Below, piece after piece: positions 1-6,212 of a DNA stretch of 7,039 nt. A program made the position numbers and the translations under genes. Under the pieces are notes generated by a model, which saw only the letters and a list, made by a program, of their open reading frames with translations, was not told the DNA's origin and ran no database searches. Source of the DNA: Cyanobacteriota bacterium (GTDB lineage Bacteria > Cyanobacteriota > Cyanobacteriia > Leptolyngbyales > Leptolyngbyaceae). The stretch is from positions 1 through 7,039 of the forward strand of contig JAIXVO010000363.1 of assembly GCA_027482985.1 (NCBI GenBank), in the 5' to 3' direction. Numbering within the stretch: the stretch's first letter is position 1; every line of letters begins with the position of its first letter.

Positions 1-233
1 CTCGGCGTGGTGATGAGATTTATGAATCTCAAGTCCGATCGCAAGTCGCAGCAGGCAATCACGGCAAGATTGTGGCGATTGATATCGAGACCGGAGATTT
101 TGAAGTTGATCAGAGCGAGATTGTTGCCTGCGATCGCCTTGAAGCTCGTCACCCCAATGCTCAAGTTTGGATTGTTCGCATTGGCTCTCACCATGTGCGT
201 CGATTTGGTGGGCGTACTCGCAAGCTTGCATGA
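1..233 (+). CDS. Small cyanobacterial protein of unknown function, C-terminal part (5' end outside window)
   Basis: The frame read from base 3 is open to a TGA at 231-233 and gives 76 residues, beginning RRGDEIYESQ and ending RTRKLA. A central segment reads GKIVAIDIETGDFEVD, then a charged stretch, then VWIVRIG near the end. This pattern resembles short proteins I recall from many cyanobacteria, often encoded just before a retropepsin-like protease, but I know no established function or gene name. No membrane segment or metal-binding motif is visible. The stop codon overlaps the ATG of the next gene (ATGA, 230-233), so the two are probably translated together. A different frame over 7-261 is also open but looks like a shadow. 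The start lies outside the window, so the full length is unknown. Confidence 0.72.
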   Translation, partial: RRGDEIYESQVRSQVAAGNHGKIVAIDIETGDFEVDQSEIVACDRLEARHPNAQVWIVRIGSHHVRRFGGRTRKLA

Positions 234-607
234 TTACTGGAGCGGTAACTGCGGAATTTGAACCGATCATTCCCCTCTCTATCCGTCGCTTTGATGGCAA
301 GCTTTTGCCGCAACAGGCGATCGTCGACACAGGGTTTAATGGTTGGCTTTCTTTACCTTCGGAATTGATCACACAATTAAACTTGACGTGGAAAAGACGA
401 GGACGGGCAATCCTGGGCGATGGTAGCGCGTGCATTTTCGAGGTTTACGAAGCCGTTGTCGTCTGGGATGGAATACTTTTGACAATTCCAGTAGACGAAG
501 CTGACTCAGAACCACTGGTTGGCATGTCACTCATGGAAGGTTATCAGCTAACAATGCAGGTGTTTGAAGGTGGACGGGTTGAACTCTGCAAAGTTGGCGA
601 AGTCTAA
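230..607 (+). CDS. Retropepsin-like aspartic protease, clan AA, DTGF type
   Basis: The product is 125 residues starting MITGAVTAEF. The active-site motif is IVDTGFNGWL, with catalytic Asp33-Thr34-Gly35. A flap-like segment ILGDGS lies at 61-66, and the second hydrophobic-hydrophobic-Gly motif LVGMSLM lies at 96-102. One catalytic Asp per chain and this length fit single-lobe proteases that work as dimers. The pattern matches the small clan AA family named after the DTGF motif, which is common in cyanobacteria and archaea; its substrates are not known. No signal peptide or membrane helix is seen, so it is probably cytoplasmic. I chose the ATG at 230, although the frame is open further upstream from 167, because family members start with MITG- or similar and because this gives a 4-base ATGA overlap with the preceding gene. 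No clear ribosome binding site precedes it, consistent with translational coupling. Confidence 0.85.
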   Translation: MITGAVTAEFEPIIPLSIRRFDGKLLPQQAIVDTGFNGWLSLPSELITQLNLTWKRRGRAILGDGSACIFEVYEAVVVWDGILLTIPVDEADSEPLVGMSLMEGYQLTMQVFEGGRVELCKVGEV

Positions 608-753
608 CAATCCCGTTTTAAACCGCCGGTGCAATCACTTCATTTTTTCTAGTTTATTTCCCTATGCGGGGCAAATAATTGTCAATCCTTGCGCATAAAA
701 AAGGGAGGATCGGATTGATCCTCCCTTGACTCATGTCATCTCAACTGAGAAGT
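608..753. other. Convergent spacer between the protease gene and petA
   Basis: This 146-base AT-rich spacer separates two genes that run toward each other. Its right half carries the petCA terminator hairpin (697-727). The left half (608-690) contains T-rich stretches but no convincing hairpin that would end transcription from the protease gene, and I see no small gene in it. Confidence 0.6.
697..727 (-). terminator. Rho-independent terminator of petCA
   Basis: An 11-bp perfect stem is formed by 701-711 (AAGGGAGGATC) and 717-727, with a 5-base loop. Read on the minus strand, the stem is followed directly by six T's (complement of 697-702), which is the intrinsic-terminator layout. It lies 27 bases after the petA stop codon. 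On the plus strand the hairpin is preceded by A's and followed by GACTC without a T-run, so it should act mainly on the petCA transcript. Confidence 0.9.
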
Positions 754-1740
754 CTAGAACTGCATTTCTGCTTCCTGGACTTTCTCGATCTGTTTCTTCT
801 TGAGTACCAGCATGATTTGCGCCAGCGTGACGATCGCGAAGAACGCCAGCAGACCCAGAATCCGGTTCGGGCTTTGCAGCACGATTTCGGCATCGACTTG
901 ACCAAAGCCGCCCACGTTGGGGTTCTCGGTCAACGCATCGCCGGTCTTCACTTCTTGACCTTCAGCAACCAACAGCGCTGGACCAGCGGGAATGGCATCC
1001 ACTACAGCAGCACCATCAGCGGTTTGAATCGTGACTTCATAGCCACCGTCTTCTGCTTTCGCAATTTGGCTCACAGTGCCGTTGGCAGAGGCATTGTAAA
1101 CCGCGTTGTTGCTCTTATTGCCAGCCGGATAAATTTGCCCACGACCCCGGTTACCGCCCACATGCACCTGGTATTTGCCAAAGCGCAGCGATTTATCGGT
1201 GTTGGGATCGGGCGACAGGATGGGGAAGGTGATTTCTTGATACTGCTCACCGGGCAGGGGGCCGACCACAATGATGTTGTCCTTCGTTTCGCTGTAAGGC
1301 TGGAAGTAAACATCCTGCACTTTTTCCTTCATTTCTTCAGGAATGCGATCTTCGGGAGCCAGCTTAAAGCCTTCCGGCAGCATCAGGACGGCACCCACAT
1401 TGAGGGGGCCTTTCTCGCCGCCTGCGACCACTTGCTGCACGCTGCTGTCGTAGGGAATTTTGACGACGGCTTCAAACACCGTGTCGGGTAAAACGGATTG
1501 CGGTACTTCTACATAAGTGGGTTTGGCGGCCAGATGGCAGTTCGCACACACAATCCGACCAGTCGCTTCACGGGGGTTTTCGTAACCTTGTTGGGCAAAG
1601 ATGGGATACGCCTGAGCGGTTTGGGGGAAGGCCACGCTGCCCAGGAGCACGGTAGCCACGATCGCGATCGCCAGGGTGGTGACGTGGAGCAACGCGGGCC
1701 AGCGCTGGAGCCAGGAATTGGTCAAAAGAGGTGTTCTCAT
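754..1740 (-). CDS. petA: Cytochrome f, b6f complex subunit
   Basis: Cytochrome f carries electrons from the Rieske protein to plastocyanin or cytochrome c6 on the lumen side of the thylakoid. The 328-residue product starts MRTPLLTN. It has a Sec-type signal peptide (hydrophobic core about 21-38) cut after TAQA, leaving a mature N-terminus YPIFAQQ whose Tyr45 amino group would be the axial haem ligand. The haem c site CANCH is at 65-69, that is mature residues 21-25 as in the family. [12 protein letters not shown] and the [16 protein letters not shown] segment are typical. One membrane helix (about 294-313) is followed by a basic KKK stroma-side tail. The frame stays open upstream to a TTG at 1821, but ATG 1740 matches family starts and signal-peptide length. 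It lies 102 bases after petC and ends just before a strong terminator. Confidence 0.97.
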   Translation of the reverse strand: MRTPLLTNSWLQRWPALLHVTTLAIAIVATVLLGSVAFPQTAQAYPIFAQQGYENPREATGRIVCANCHLAAKPTYVEVPQSVLPDTVFEAVVKIPYDSSVQQVVAGGEKGPLNVGAVLMLPEGFKLAPEDRIPEEMKEKVQDVYFQPYSETKDNIIVVGPLPGEQYQEITFPILSPDPNTDKSLRFGKYQVHVGGNRGRGQIYPAGNKSNNAVYNASANGTVSQIAKAEDGGYEVTIQTADGAAVVDAIPAGPALLVAEGQEVKTGDALTENPNVGGFGQVDAEIVLQSPNRILGLLAFFAIVTLAQIMLVLKKKQIEKVQEAEMQF

Positions 1741-1842
1741 GTCTAGGGTGTTTTCAATATCAGGATGGGTTAGAAGGTGGCTCTCAAACCGAAGCCAGTC
1801 ATGATGTGCAGTCAACGGCAACCTCGACGGGCTGCGGCCAAT
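1741..1842 (-). other. petC-petA intergenic segment
   Basis: These 102 bases separate the petC stop from the petA ATG. No terminator with a T-run is seen, so read-through and co-transcription of petC and petA are expected, as usual in cyanobacteria. No clear Shine-Dalgarno sequence precedes petA (the last bases before the ATG read CACCCTAGAC). Confidence 0.6.
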
Positions 1843-2382
1843 CTACGCCCACCAGGGATCTTCGTCGGTACGGAAGTCGGTTTCGGTCCAGGGGGTAAAG
1901 GAAACTTTGTCATTTTCCACGGCGGCATGCACCAGGGCTAAGGACAGCGGTGCGGGACCCCGAACGACTTTGCCTTCGCTGTTGTACTGCGACCCGTGGC
2001 AAGGACACATGAACTTGTTCTCGCTGGCATTCCAGGGCACCACACAACCCAGGTGGGTACAAACCGCGTTCAAGCCAAAGCTGGCGATCGACTTATCTTC
2101 CTGCACAATGATGTAGGTCGGGTCGCCTTTCAAGCCCTGAGCTAGCACGTGATCGCCTGCATTATGAGTGTCGAGAAAGTTGGTCACGCCGATGTCATTC
2201 CCCAGCGCGTCCTTCGCGGTGACCCCGCCGCCGCCGCCGCCCGAAGAGGGGGGGATGAAGTCGCTCACAACGGGGTAAAGCATGCCGAGCACTGCGCCGG
2301 AACCTGCCCCGACCAACAACAGGTTCATAAATTGGCGACGCCCCATATCGGGCACATCAGCAGATCCAGAGAGTTGAGTCAT
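1843..2382 (-). CDS. petC: Rieske iron-sulfur protein of the cytochrome b6f complex
   Basis: PetC takes one electron from plastoquinol at the lumen-side Qo site and passes it to cytochrome f. The 179-residue product has a twin-arginine pair ([10 protein letters not shown], Arg15-Arg16) before its single N-terminal membrane anchor (about 20-40), consistent with Tat-dependent insertion without cleavage. A flexible hinge, SSGGGGGG at 46-53, precedes the soluble domain. The [2Fe-2S] site is CTHLGC (108-113) and CPCHGS (126-131): Cys108, His110, Cys126 and His129 are the ligands, and Cys113-Cys128 the expected disulfide. The C-terminus TDEDPWWA is typical for cyanobacterial PetC. The ATG at 2382 gives the usual family length. 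It is the first gene of the petCA operon and is divergent from the DUF3067 gene. Confidence 0.97.
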   Translation of the reverse strand: MTQLSGSADVPDMGRRQFMNLLLVGAGSGAVLGMLYPVVSDFIPPSSGGGGGGVTAKDALGNDIGVTNFLDTHNAGDHVLAQGLKGDPTYIIVQEDKSIASFGLNAVCTHLGCVVPWNASENKFMCPCHGSQYNSEGKVVRGPAPLSLALVHAAVENDKVSFTPWTETDFRTDEDPWWA

Positions 2383-2492
2383 GATTGTTAAACAGAATTA
2401 AGGAATGGTCTGACGTTTCAAGCATAGAGTGCATACCCAGTGCTGCCCGTGGATGGTGGCAACGACTCAGGCAAACACCTGCAACAGTAAAA

Positions 2493-2515
2493 AGGTCACA
2501 GGCAATTCTGTACCT
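2493..2515. other. Imperfect inverted repeat in the petC leader region
   Basis: AGGT(C)ACAG at 2493-2501 pairs with CTGTACCT at 2508-2515 around a 6-base loop, with one bulged C at 2497. It lies 111-133 bases upstream of the petC ATG. If the petC promoter is near 2577-2604 it would lie in the transcribed leader. It could be a protein-binding dyad, an RNA hairpin, or chance. Confidence 0.3.
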
Positions 2516-2576
2516 ATGGGGCTTAGTGAAGCAGCAATACCGTCCCTTAAAGCCAAACCAAGAGGTATCACTGGTA

Positions 2577-2604
2577 ATTATTACAGGTTGTTGACATCCT
2601 TCAA
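2577..2604 (-). promoter_or_regulatory. Candidate petC promoter
   Basis: On the minus strand TTGAAG (complement of 2599-2604) and AATAAT (complement of 2577-2582) are 16 bases apart, a plausible -35/-10 pair. It would leave a leader of about 190 bases before petC. Both boxes are imperfect, and another weak pair exists closer to the gene, so the assignment is tentative. Confidence 0.3.
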
Positions 2605-2654
2605 AACCCAACGAACCCTTTTGGAACGATACGAAATGTTAAGCAAGCCTTCTG

Positions 2655-2663
2655 TGCGATACT
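2655..2663 (+). promoter_or_regulatory. Extended -10-like element before the DUF3067 gene
   Basis: TGCGATACT resembles an extended -10 (TGnTATAAT) with the core at 2658-2663. No good -35 lies 16-18 bases upstream; the TTGACA at 2591-2596 is too far away. If used, transcription would start within a few bases of the ATG at 2673, giving an almost leaderless mRNA. This rests on sequence likeness only. Confidence 0.25.
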
Positions 2664-2672
2664 GATATCCGT

Positions 2673-2987
2673 ATGACGGGACAAGAACTGCGCCAACTTT
2701 TATTAGCCAAGTGGGGACGCTCGTATGACATTCAGATACGGCGCACTCAGGGCAAGATTTTTGTCTTGGTGATGTGGAAATATCTAGAACAGGTGTCCTT
2801 TCCCATGACGGAAGCGGAGTATCTGGAACATTTGGATACCGTGGCTTCCTACTTACAGGCTTGGGATGGGGGAGTGCAGGTGCAGGCGTACCTCGATCGC
2901 ACGAAGGAACGACCTCGCCTCGGGAAAGCGGTCAGCATTCCCCTGGAATTGGGCGATCGCGCATCGGAGTGGATTGTCGATGAATAG
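2673..2987 (+). CDS. DUF3067 family protein
   Basis: The 104-residue product starts MTGQELRQLLLAKWGRSYD and contains the run QGKIFVLVMWKYLEQ, then an EAEYLEHLD helix and the ending RPRLGKAVSIPLELG. I recognise this as the DUF3067 family, known to me from cyanobacteria and relatives of plastids, with no settled function. It looks like a compact soluble alpha/beta protein, with no signal peptide, membrane helix or cysteine motif. ATG 2673 matches the family N-terminus; no good ribosome binding site precedes it and an extended -10-like sequence ends only nine bases upstream. The gene runs divergently from petC and overlaps the start of glcE by 8 bases, so it is probably co-expressed with glcE. 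A role in thylakoid electron-transport biogenesis would fit the context, but this is inference. Confidence 0.88.
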   Translation: MTGQELRQLLLAKWGRSYDIQIRRTQGKIFVLVMWKYLEQVSFPMTEAEYLEHLDTVASYLQAWDGGVQVQAYLDRTKERPRLGKAVSIPLELGDRASEWIVDE

Positions 2988-4341
2988 TAGCGGGGTCAGC
3001 GAGATGGGGGAGGCTTTCGATCAGGTCGCGATCGCCCAACAGATGACGGACATTGTAGGGCAAGACCATTTTTTGTCAGGCAAGCTCGATGATGACTGGC
3101 AGACCCAACTACAGCGCGCGGTGGCTCCAGGACAGGCGATCGCGGGCATTGTGTTCCCAGCCGATACGACCGAACTCGCTGCCGTAGTCGCCGCTGCGCA
3201 CCAGCATCAATTACCCGTCTTACCCTGTGGGCACGGTAGCAAACTGAGTTGGGGCGGACTGGTGGCAGCGGATTCATCCGCCCCGTTGCTGGTGATCAGT
3301 ACGGCGCGGCTCAACCGCTTGATTGACCATGCCGTGGGTGATTTGACCGTCACCGTGGAAGCGGGAATGTCCTTTGCGGCGTTGCAGTCGATTTTGGCGG
3401 CGGCGGGACAGGGTTTGGCGATCGACCCGACGTTTCCCCCACAAGCGACGATTGGCGGCATTGTGGCCACAGCAGATACGGGGTCGCTGCGGCAGCGTTA
3501 CAACAGCGTCCGGGATATGTTGCTGGGATTGACCTTTGTCCGGGCGGATGGGCAGATCGCCAAAGCCGGGGGACGGGTGGTGAAGAATGTGGCGGGCTAT
3601 GACCTGATGAAGCTATTCACCGGGTCTTACGGCACGTTGGGCATCGTGACGCAGGTGACGTTTCGGGTGTATCCCCTCCCCACCGCGAGTCAAACGGTCG
3701 TGGTGACAGGCGCGGCAACCGCGATCGCCCAACTCAGTCAAACCCTGTTGCAGTCGGCGTTGACTCCCGTCAGCCTGGATCTGCTCTCGGCGACGGTGAT
3801 TCAGGATTTAGAGTTGGGGGCTGGTGTGGGTTTAGCGGTGCGTTTCCAGAGTATTGCGGAGAGTGTTGAGACGCAAAGCCAGAAGGTGATCGAACTGGCG
3901 ACATCGCTCCAACTCACCAGTCAGACTTGCGCAGCGGCAGCGGAAACCGCTCTATGGCAGCAATTGTCAGAACGAATGACGGTCACTCAGCAACGGGACG
4001 CGATCGCCTGCAAAATAGGAATACAGCCTGCTCAGGCGATCGCGCTGCTGCAACGGCCACTCTGTTCACGGCCTGGTTGGTGGGTGCAAATCCATGCGGC
4101 CAGCGGCTTAGGGCGATTGCTAATCGAGGCGGATGTCACCCCTGCCGAACTGCTGCAAATCCGCGCCGTTTGTCAGGAACATCAGGGATTTTTGTCTGTG
4201 CTCGAAGCTCCGCCTGCCTTTAAACAGCAACTGGATGTCTGGGGTTATGCCGGGAACGGGTTGGCGGTGATGCGCCAAATTAAACAGCAATTTGATCCGC
4301 GATCGCGACTCAGCCCCCACCGCTTTGTCGGTGGCATCTAG
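2980..4341 (+). CDS. glcE: Glycolate dehydrogenase FAD-binding subunit GlcE
   Basis: GlcE is the second flavin-type subunit of glycolate dehydrogenase, which oxidises glycolate to glyoxylate at the start of photorespiratory salvage. The 453-residue product has an FAD-binding PCMH-type domain at about 55-235. Its motifs are LPCGHGSKLSWGG (81-93), TFPPQATIGGIVATADTGSL (151-170) and the hallmark GGRVVKNVAGYDLMKLFTG (197-215) followed by SYGTLGIVTQVTFRVYPLP. The C-terminal end reads RFVGGI as in the family. I chose ATG 2980, which has GGAG ten bases upstream and overlaps the previous gene by 8 bases. ATG 3004 is the alternative, and the frame open back to 2866 lies inside the DUF3067 gene. glcF follows after 49 bases. 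No glcD is present in the window. Confidence 0.93.
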   Translation: MNSSGVSEMGEAFDQVAIAQQMTDIVGQDHFLSGKLDDDWQTQLQRAVAPGQAIAGIVFPADTTELAAVVAAAHQHQLPVLPCGHGSKLSWGGLVAADSSAPLLVISTARLNRLIDHAVGDLTVTVEAGMSFAALQSILAAAGQGLAIDPTFPPQATIGGIVATADTGSLRQRYNSVRDMLLGLTFVRADGQIAKAGGRVVKNVAGYDLMKLFTGSYGTLGIVTQVTFRVYPLPTASQTVVVTGAATAIAQLSQTLLQSALTPVSLDLLSATVIQDLELGAGVGLAVRFQSIAESVETQSQKVIELATSLQLTSQTCAAAAETALWQQLSERMTVTQQRDAIACKIGIQPAQAIALLQRPLCSRPGWWVQIHAASGLGRLLIEADVTPAELLQIRAVCQEHQGFLSVLEAPPAFKQQLDVWGYAGNGLAVMRQIKQQFDPRSRLSPHRFVGGI

Positions 4342-4390
4342 CATAAAAGAACACTCGTTCTCGTCGGATTTATTCTCTCAGTGACTCCCT

Positions 4391-5761
4391 ATGCTTCAGC
4401 CCGATGCCGTGACTGCGCCCGTCTCTCCCCAACCCACCTTTGATGGCACCCATCCCCCTGATCCCAAGCTGATTGATTCCTGCGTGCATTGTGGCTTTTG
4501 TCTCTCCACCTGCCCCAGCTATCGGGTGATTGGTAAGGAAACCGATTCGCCCCGGGGTCGCATTTATCTCATGGATGGGGTGAATGAGGGACAGATTCCT
4601 TTGTCTCCAGCGACGGTACAACACTTTGACTCCTGTCTCGGTTGTCTCGCCTGTGTCACCACTTGCCCCTCCGGTGTGCAGTACGACAAGCTGATCGAGG
4701 CGACTCGGCAACAGGTGGAACGGAACCACCCGCGATCGCTCCCCGATCGCCTGATTCGGCAACTGATCTTTTCCCTGTTCCCCTACCCTCAACGGCTGCG
4801 AGTGTTATTACGCCCAATGGGGTTGTATCAAAAAACGGGTTTACAACGGCTGGTGCGATCGCTGGGATTCTTGCCGCGCCTCTCGCCCCAATTGGCTGCA
4901 ATGGAAGCGATGCTGCCGCCGATCACTCCCCAAGCCTTCCAAGATCCCATTCCCGAGCTAATTCCGGCGCAAGGAGAGCAGCGCTATCGGGTGGGGCTGT
5001 TACTCGGCTGTGTGCAGCGATTGTTTAATCCAGAAGTCAAAGAGGCCACGGTGCGGGTGCTCACTGCCAACGGTTGTACTGTCGTGGTGCCGCAGACGCA
5101 AGGGTGTTGTGGGGCGTTGACCCATCACCAGGGGCAGGAAGACCAAACCAAAACCCTGGCGCGGCAGCTCATCGATAGTTTTGCTGCTGCTGGCGTGGAT
5201 TATATTCTGGTCAATGCTTCCGGTTGTGGACATACCCTCAAAGAGTACGGCAGCATTCTGGCGGATGATCCAGCCTACCGAGAACGAGCCAAAGACTTTG
5301 CCGCCAAAGTGCGTGATGTCCAGGAATTCCTAGCCACCGTCGGCCTGACCGCCAAACTGTCGCTGCTCCAAGCCGAACCCCTGGCGATCGCCTATCAAGA
5401 TGCCTGCCACATGATCCACGGGCAAAAAATCAGCTTCCAGCCCCGCCAACTGCTGCGCCAAATTCCCGGCGTCAAACTGCGGGAATCCGTCGATGCGGCC
5501 CTCTGTTGCGGCAGTGCGGGTGTTTACAACATCCTCCAACCCGAAGTGGCGCATGAATTAGGCCAGCAAAAGGTGCAGAACTTGACCAATACCGGCGCGG
5601 CGGTCATCGCCTCCGCCAACATTGGCTGTTTTGTCCAAATTAGCCGTCATTTACAGTTGCAAGGCAAAACTGTTCCCGTCCTGCACCCCATGCAACTACT
5701 AGACTTCGCCATCCGAGGCATTCCCCTCAACCTGCCGGACAGTAGCAAGCCAGAGCCTTAG
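4391..5761 (+). CDS. glcF: Glycolate dehydrogenase iron-sulfur subunit GlcF
   Basis: GlcF passes electrons from the flavin subunits of glycolate dehydrogenase toward the quinone pool. The 456-residue product has two ferredoxin-type [4Fe-4S] motifs: CVHCGFCLSTCP (Cys31, 34, 37, 41) and CLGCLACVTTCP (Cys82, 85, 88, 92). Two cysteine-rich CCG domains follow. The first has GCVQRLFNP (Cys207), GCCGALTHHQG (Cys239-240) and NASGCGHTLKEYG (Cys279). The second has YQDACHMIHGQ (Cys339), LCCGSAGVYN (Cys372-373) and Cys413. This order and length are typical of GlcF rather than of LutA/LldE-type proteins, which have only the CCG part. The 49-base gap from glcE has no terminator, so the pair is probably co-transcribed. 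No strong ribosome binding site is seen before the ATG. All expected ligand cysteines are intact. Confidence 0.95.
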   Translation: MLQPDAVTAPVSPQPTFDGTHPPDPKLIDSCVHCGFCLSTCPSYRVIGKETDSPRGRIYLMDGVNEGQIPLSPATVQHFDSCLGCLACVTTCPSGVQYDKLIEATRQQVERNHPRSLPDRLIRQLIFSLFPYPQRLRVLLRPMGLYQKTGLQRLVRSLGFLPRLSPQLAAMEAMLPPITPQAFQDPIPELIPAQGEQRYRVGLLLGCVQRLFNPEVKEATVRVLTANGCTVVVPQTQGCCGALTHHQGQEDQTKTLARQLIDSFAAAGVDYILVNASGCGHTLKEYGSILADDPAYRERAKDFAAKVRDVQEFLATVGLTAKLSLLQAEPLAIAYQDACHMIHGQKISFQPRQLLRQIPGVKLRESVDAALCCGSAGVYNILQPEVAHELGQQKVQNLTNTGAAVIASANIGCFVQISRHLQLQGKTVPVLHPMQLLDFAIRGIPLNLPDSSKPEP

Positions 5762-5766
5762 ACCGA

Positions 5767-5798
5767 GTGGCGATCGCACAGGGGAGGGCGATCGCCAC
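5767..5798 (+). terminator. HIP1-containing hairpin after glcF, possible terminator
   Basis: GTGGCGATCGC at 5767-5777 pairs perfectly with GCGATCGCCAC at 5788-5798 around a 10-base loop. It starts 6 bases after the glcF stop codon. Both arms contain a full GCGATCGC octamer. There is no T-run after it, so it is not a standard intrinsic terminator; it may stabilise the mRNA 3' end or simply be two HIP1 sites in opposed context. Confidence 0.45.
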
Positions 5799-5810
5799 CC
5801 TGCCAATTGT

Positions 5811-5850
5811 GCCCTCACCCTAAATCCCTCTCCCTGGGGGCGAGGGACTT
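5811..5850. repeat. CCCTCACCC-type dispersed intergenic repeat, partial copy
   Basis: The stretch GCCCTCACCCTAAATCCCTC followed by TCCCTGGGGGCGAGGGACTT resembles a dispersed intergenic repeat that I recall from many cyanobacterial genomes. TCCCTC (5825-5830) can pair with GAGGGA (5842-5847). The matching right end, which usually returns to GTGAGGGC, is not visible, so this looks like a truncated copy. Recognition is from memory. Confidence 0.5.
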
Positions 5851-5972
5851 TGAAGCTTTAGTTCCCTTTTAGCTGTGATTGCTTTCTCCACCCCTTTGGC
5901 TCATCTCTAGGGGATACTTCAACAACGCCGCCACTAGCGGTTTGCTGCGCAGCCCCAGCGTTGCCCTGTGGA

Positions 5973-6070
5973 GGGGGTTCGGGGGACGCAACCGTTTTGC
6001 ATTTGAGAACACGAGACAAGCTTTGTCAGTTCTCAAATGCAAAAACCCTGAATTCGGGGGGTTTGGGGGG
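5973..6070. repeat. 16-bp perfect inverted repeat flanked by paired G-tracts (MITE- or REP-like)
   Basis: TTTTGCATTTGAGAAC at 5995-6010 is exactly complementary to 6029-6044, with an 18-base loop that itself holds a GACAA/TTGTC dyad (6015-6027). On each side lies a pair of G-tracts: GGGGG-TTC-GGGGG at 5973-5985 and GGGGGG-TTT-GGGGGG at 6056-6070. The G-rich flanks look like imperfect direct repeats. No T-run follows on either strand, so it is not a standard intrinsic terminator. It looks like a mobile or dispersed palindromic element, but copies elsewhere cannot be checked here. Confidence 0.6.
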
Positions 6071-6212
6071 CTGCCACCCAAGCCCAGAATCTTGGCTTTG
6101 TCCAGAGACTCTCGCTATCCCAGACTCGTGCCTCCAACGTAGCCTGTGCTGGGAGGAGGTTTTCGAGAATGAGGACAATCTTGCCAAAGTCGCCTACCCT
6201 CAGGCAATCTTT

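Larger units (their letters stand above)
2383..2672. promoter_or_regulatory. Divergent regulatory region between petC and the DUF3067-glcEF group
   Basis: This 290-base non-coding region must hold the petC promoter (leftward) and probably the promoter of the rightward genes. Frames open here are short, lack family-like features and look spurious. Visible signals are a TTGAAG-N16-AATAAT candidate on the minus strand, a TTGACA (2591-2596) and an extended -10-like TGCGATACT (2655-2663) on the plus strand, and an imperfect 8-bp hairpin at 2493-2515. No transcription-factor site can be assigned with confidence. Confidence 0.65.
5762..6212. other. Repeat-rich convergent spacer between glcF and rnhA
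   Basis: About 450 bases carry no convincing gene. Frames that stay open here encode Gly/Pro-rich, repeat-derived peptides or run antisense into rnhA. In order it holds a HIP1-built hairpin (5767-5798), a CCCTCACCC-type dispersed repeat (5811-5850), small dyads (CCGC/GCGG at 5928-5940 and the palindrome GCTGCGCAGC at 5944-5953), and a 16-bp perfect inverted repeat between paired G-tracts (5973-6070). From about 6100 to 6212 I see nothing notable and no clear rnhA terminator with a T-run. Confidence 0.7.

Noticed and set aside
7..261. Alternative 84-codon frame with a hydrophobic segment
   Set aside because: The overlapping frame from base 3 gives a protein-like sequence that ends exactly at the coupled ATGA junction; this one has no family likeness.
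733..1491. Long plus-strand open frame (252 codons) across petA
   Set aside because: It is antisense to the well-supported petA, has no recognisable domain, and arises from GC-rich codon usage on the other strand.
1741..1821. N-terminal extension of cytochrome f starting at a TTG (1821)
   Set aside because: The extra 27 residues do not resemble the family, while ATG 1740 gives a normal signal peptide and length.
2385..2665. Short frames on both strands in the petC/DUF3067 divergent region
   Set aside because: They are 69-84 codons, overlap each other, lack ribosome binding sites and show no family likeness; the region is better read as regulatory.
2866..2979. Upstream extension of GlcE inside the DUF3067 gene
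   Set aside because: These residues are a shifted-frame reading of DUF3067 codons and do not resemble a GlcE N-terminus.
5879..6142. Gly/Pro-rich peptide frame in the glcF-rnhA spacer
   Set aside because: It runs through the inverted repeat and G-tracts, so its composition is explained by the repeat; there is no ribosome binding site or known family.
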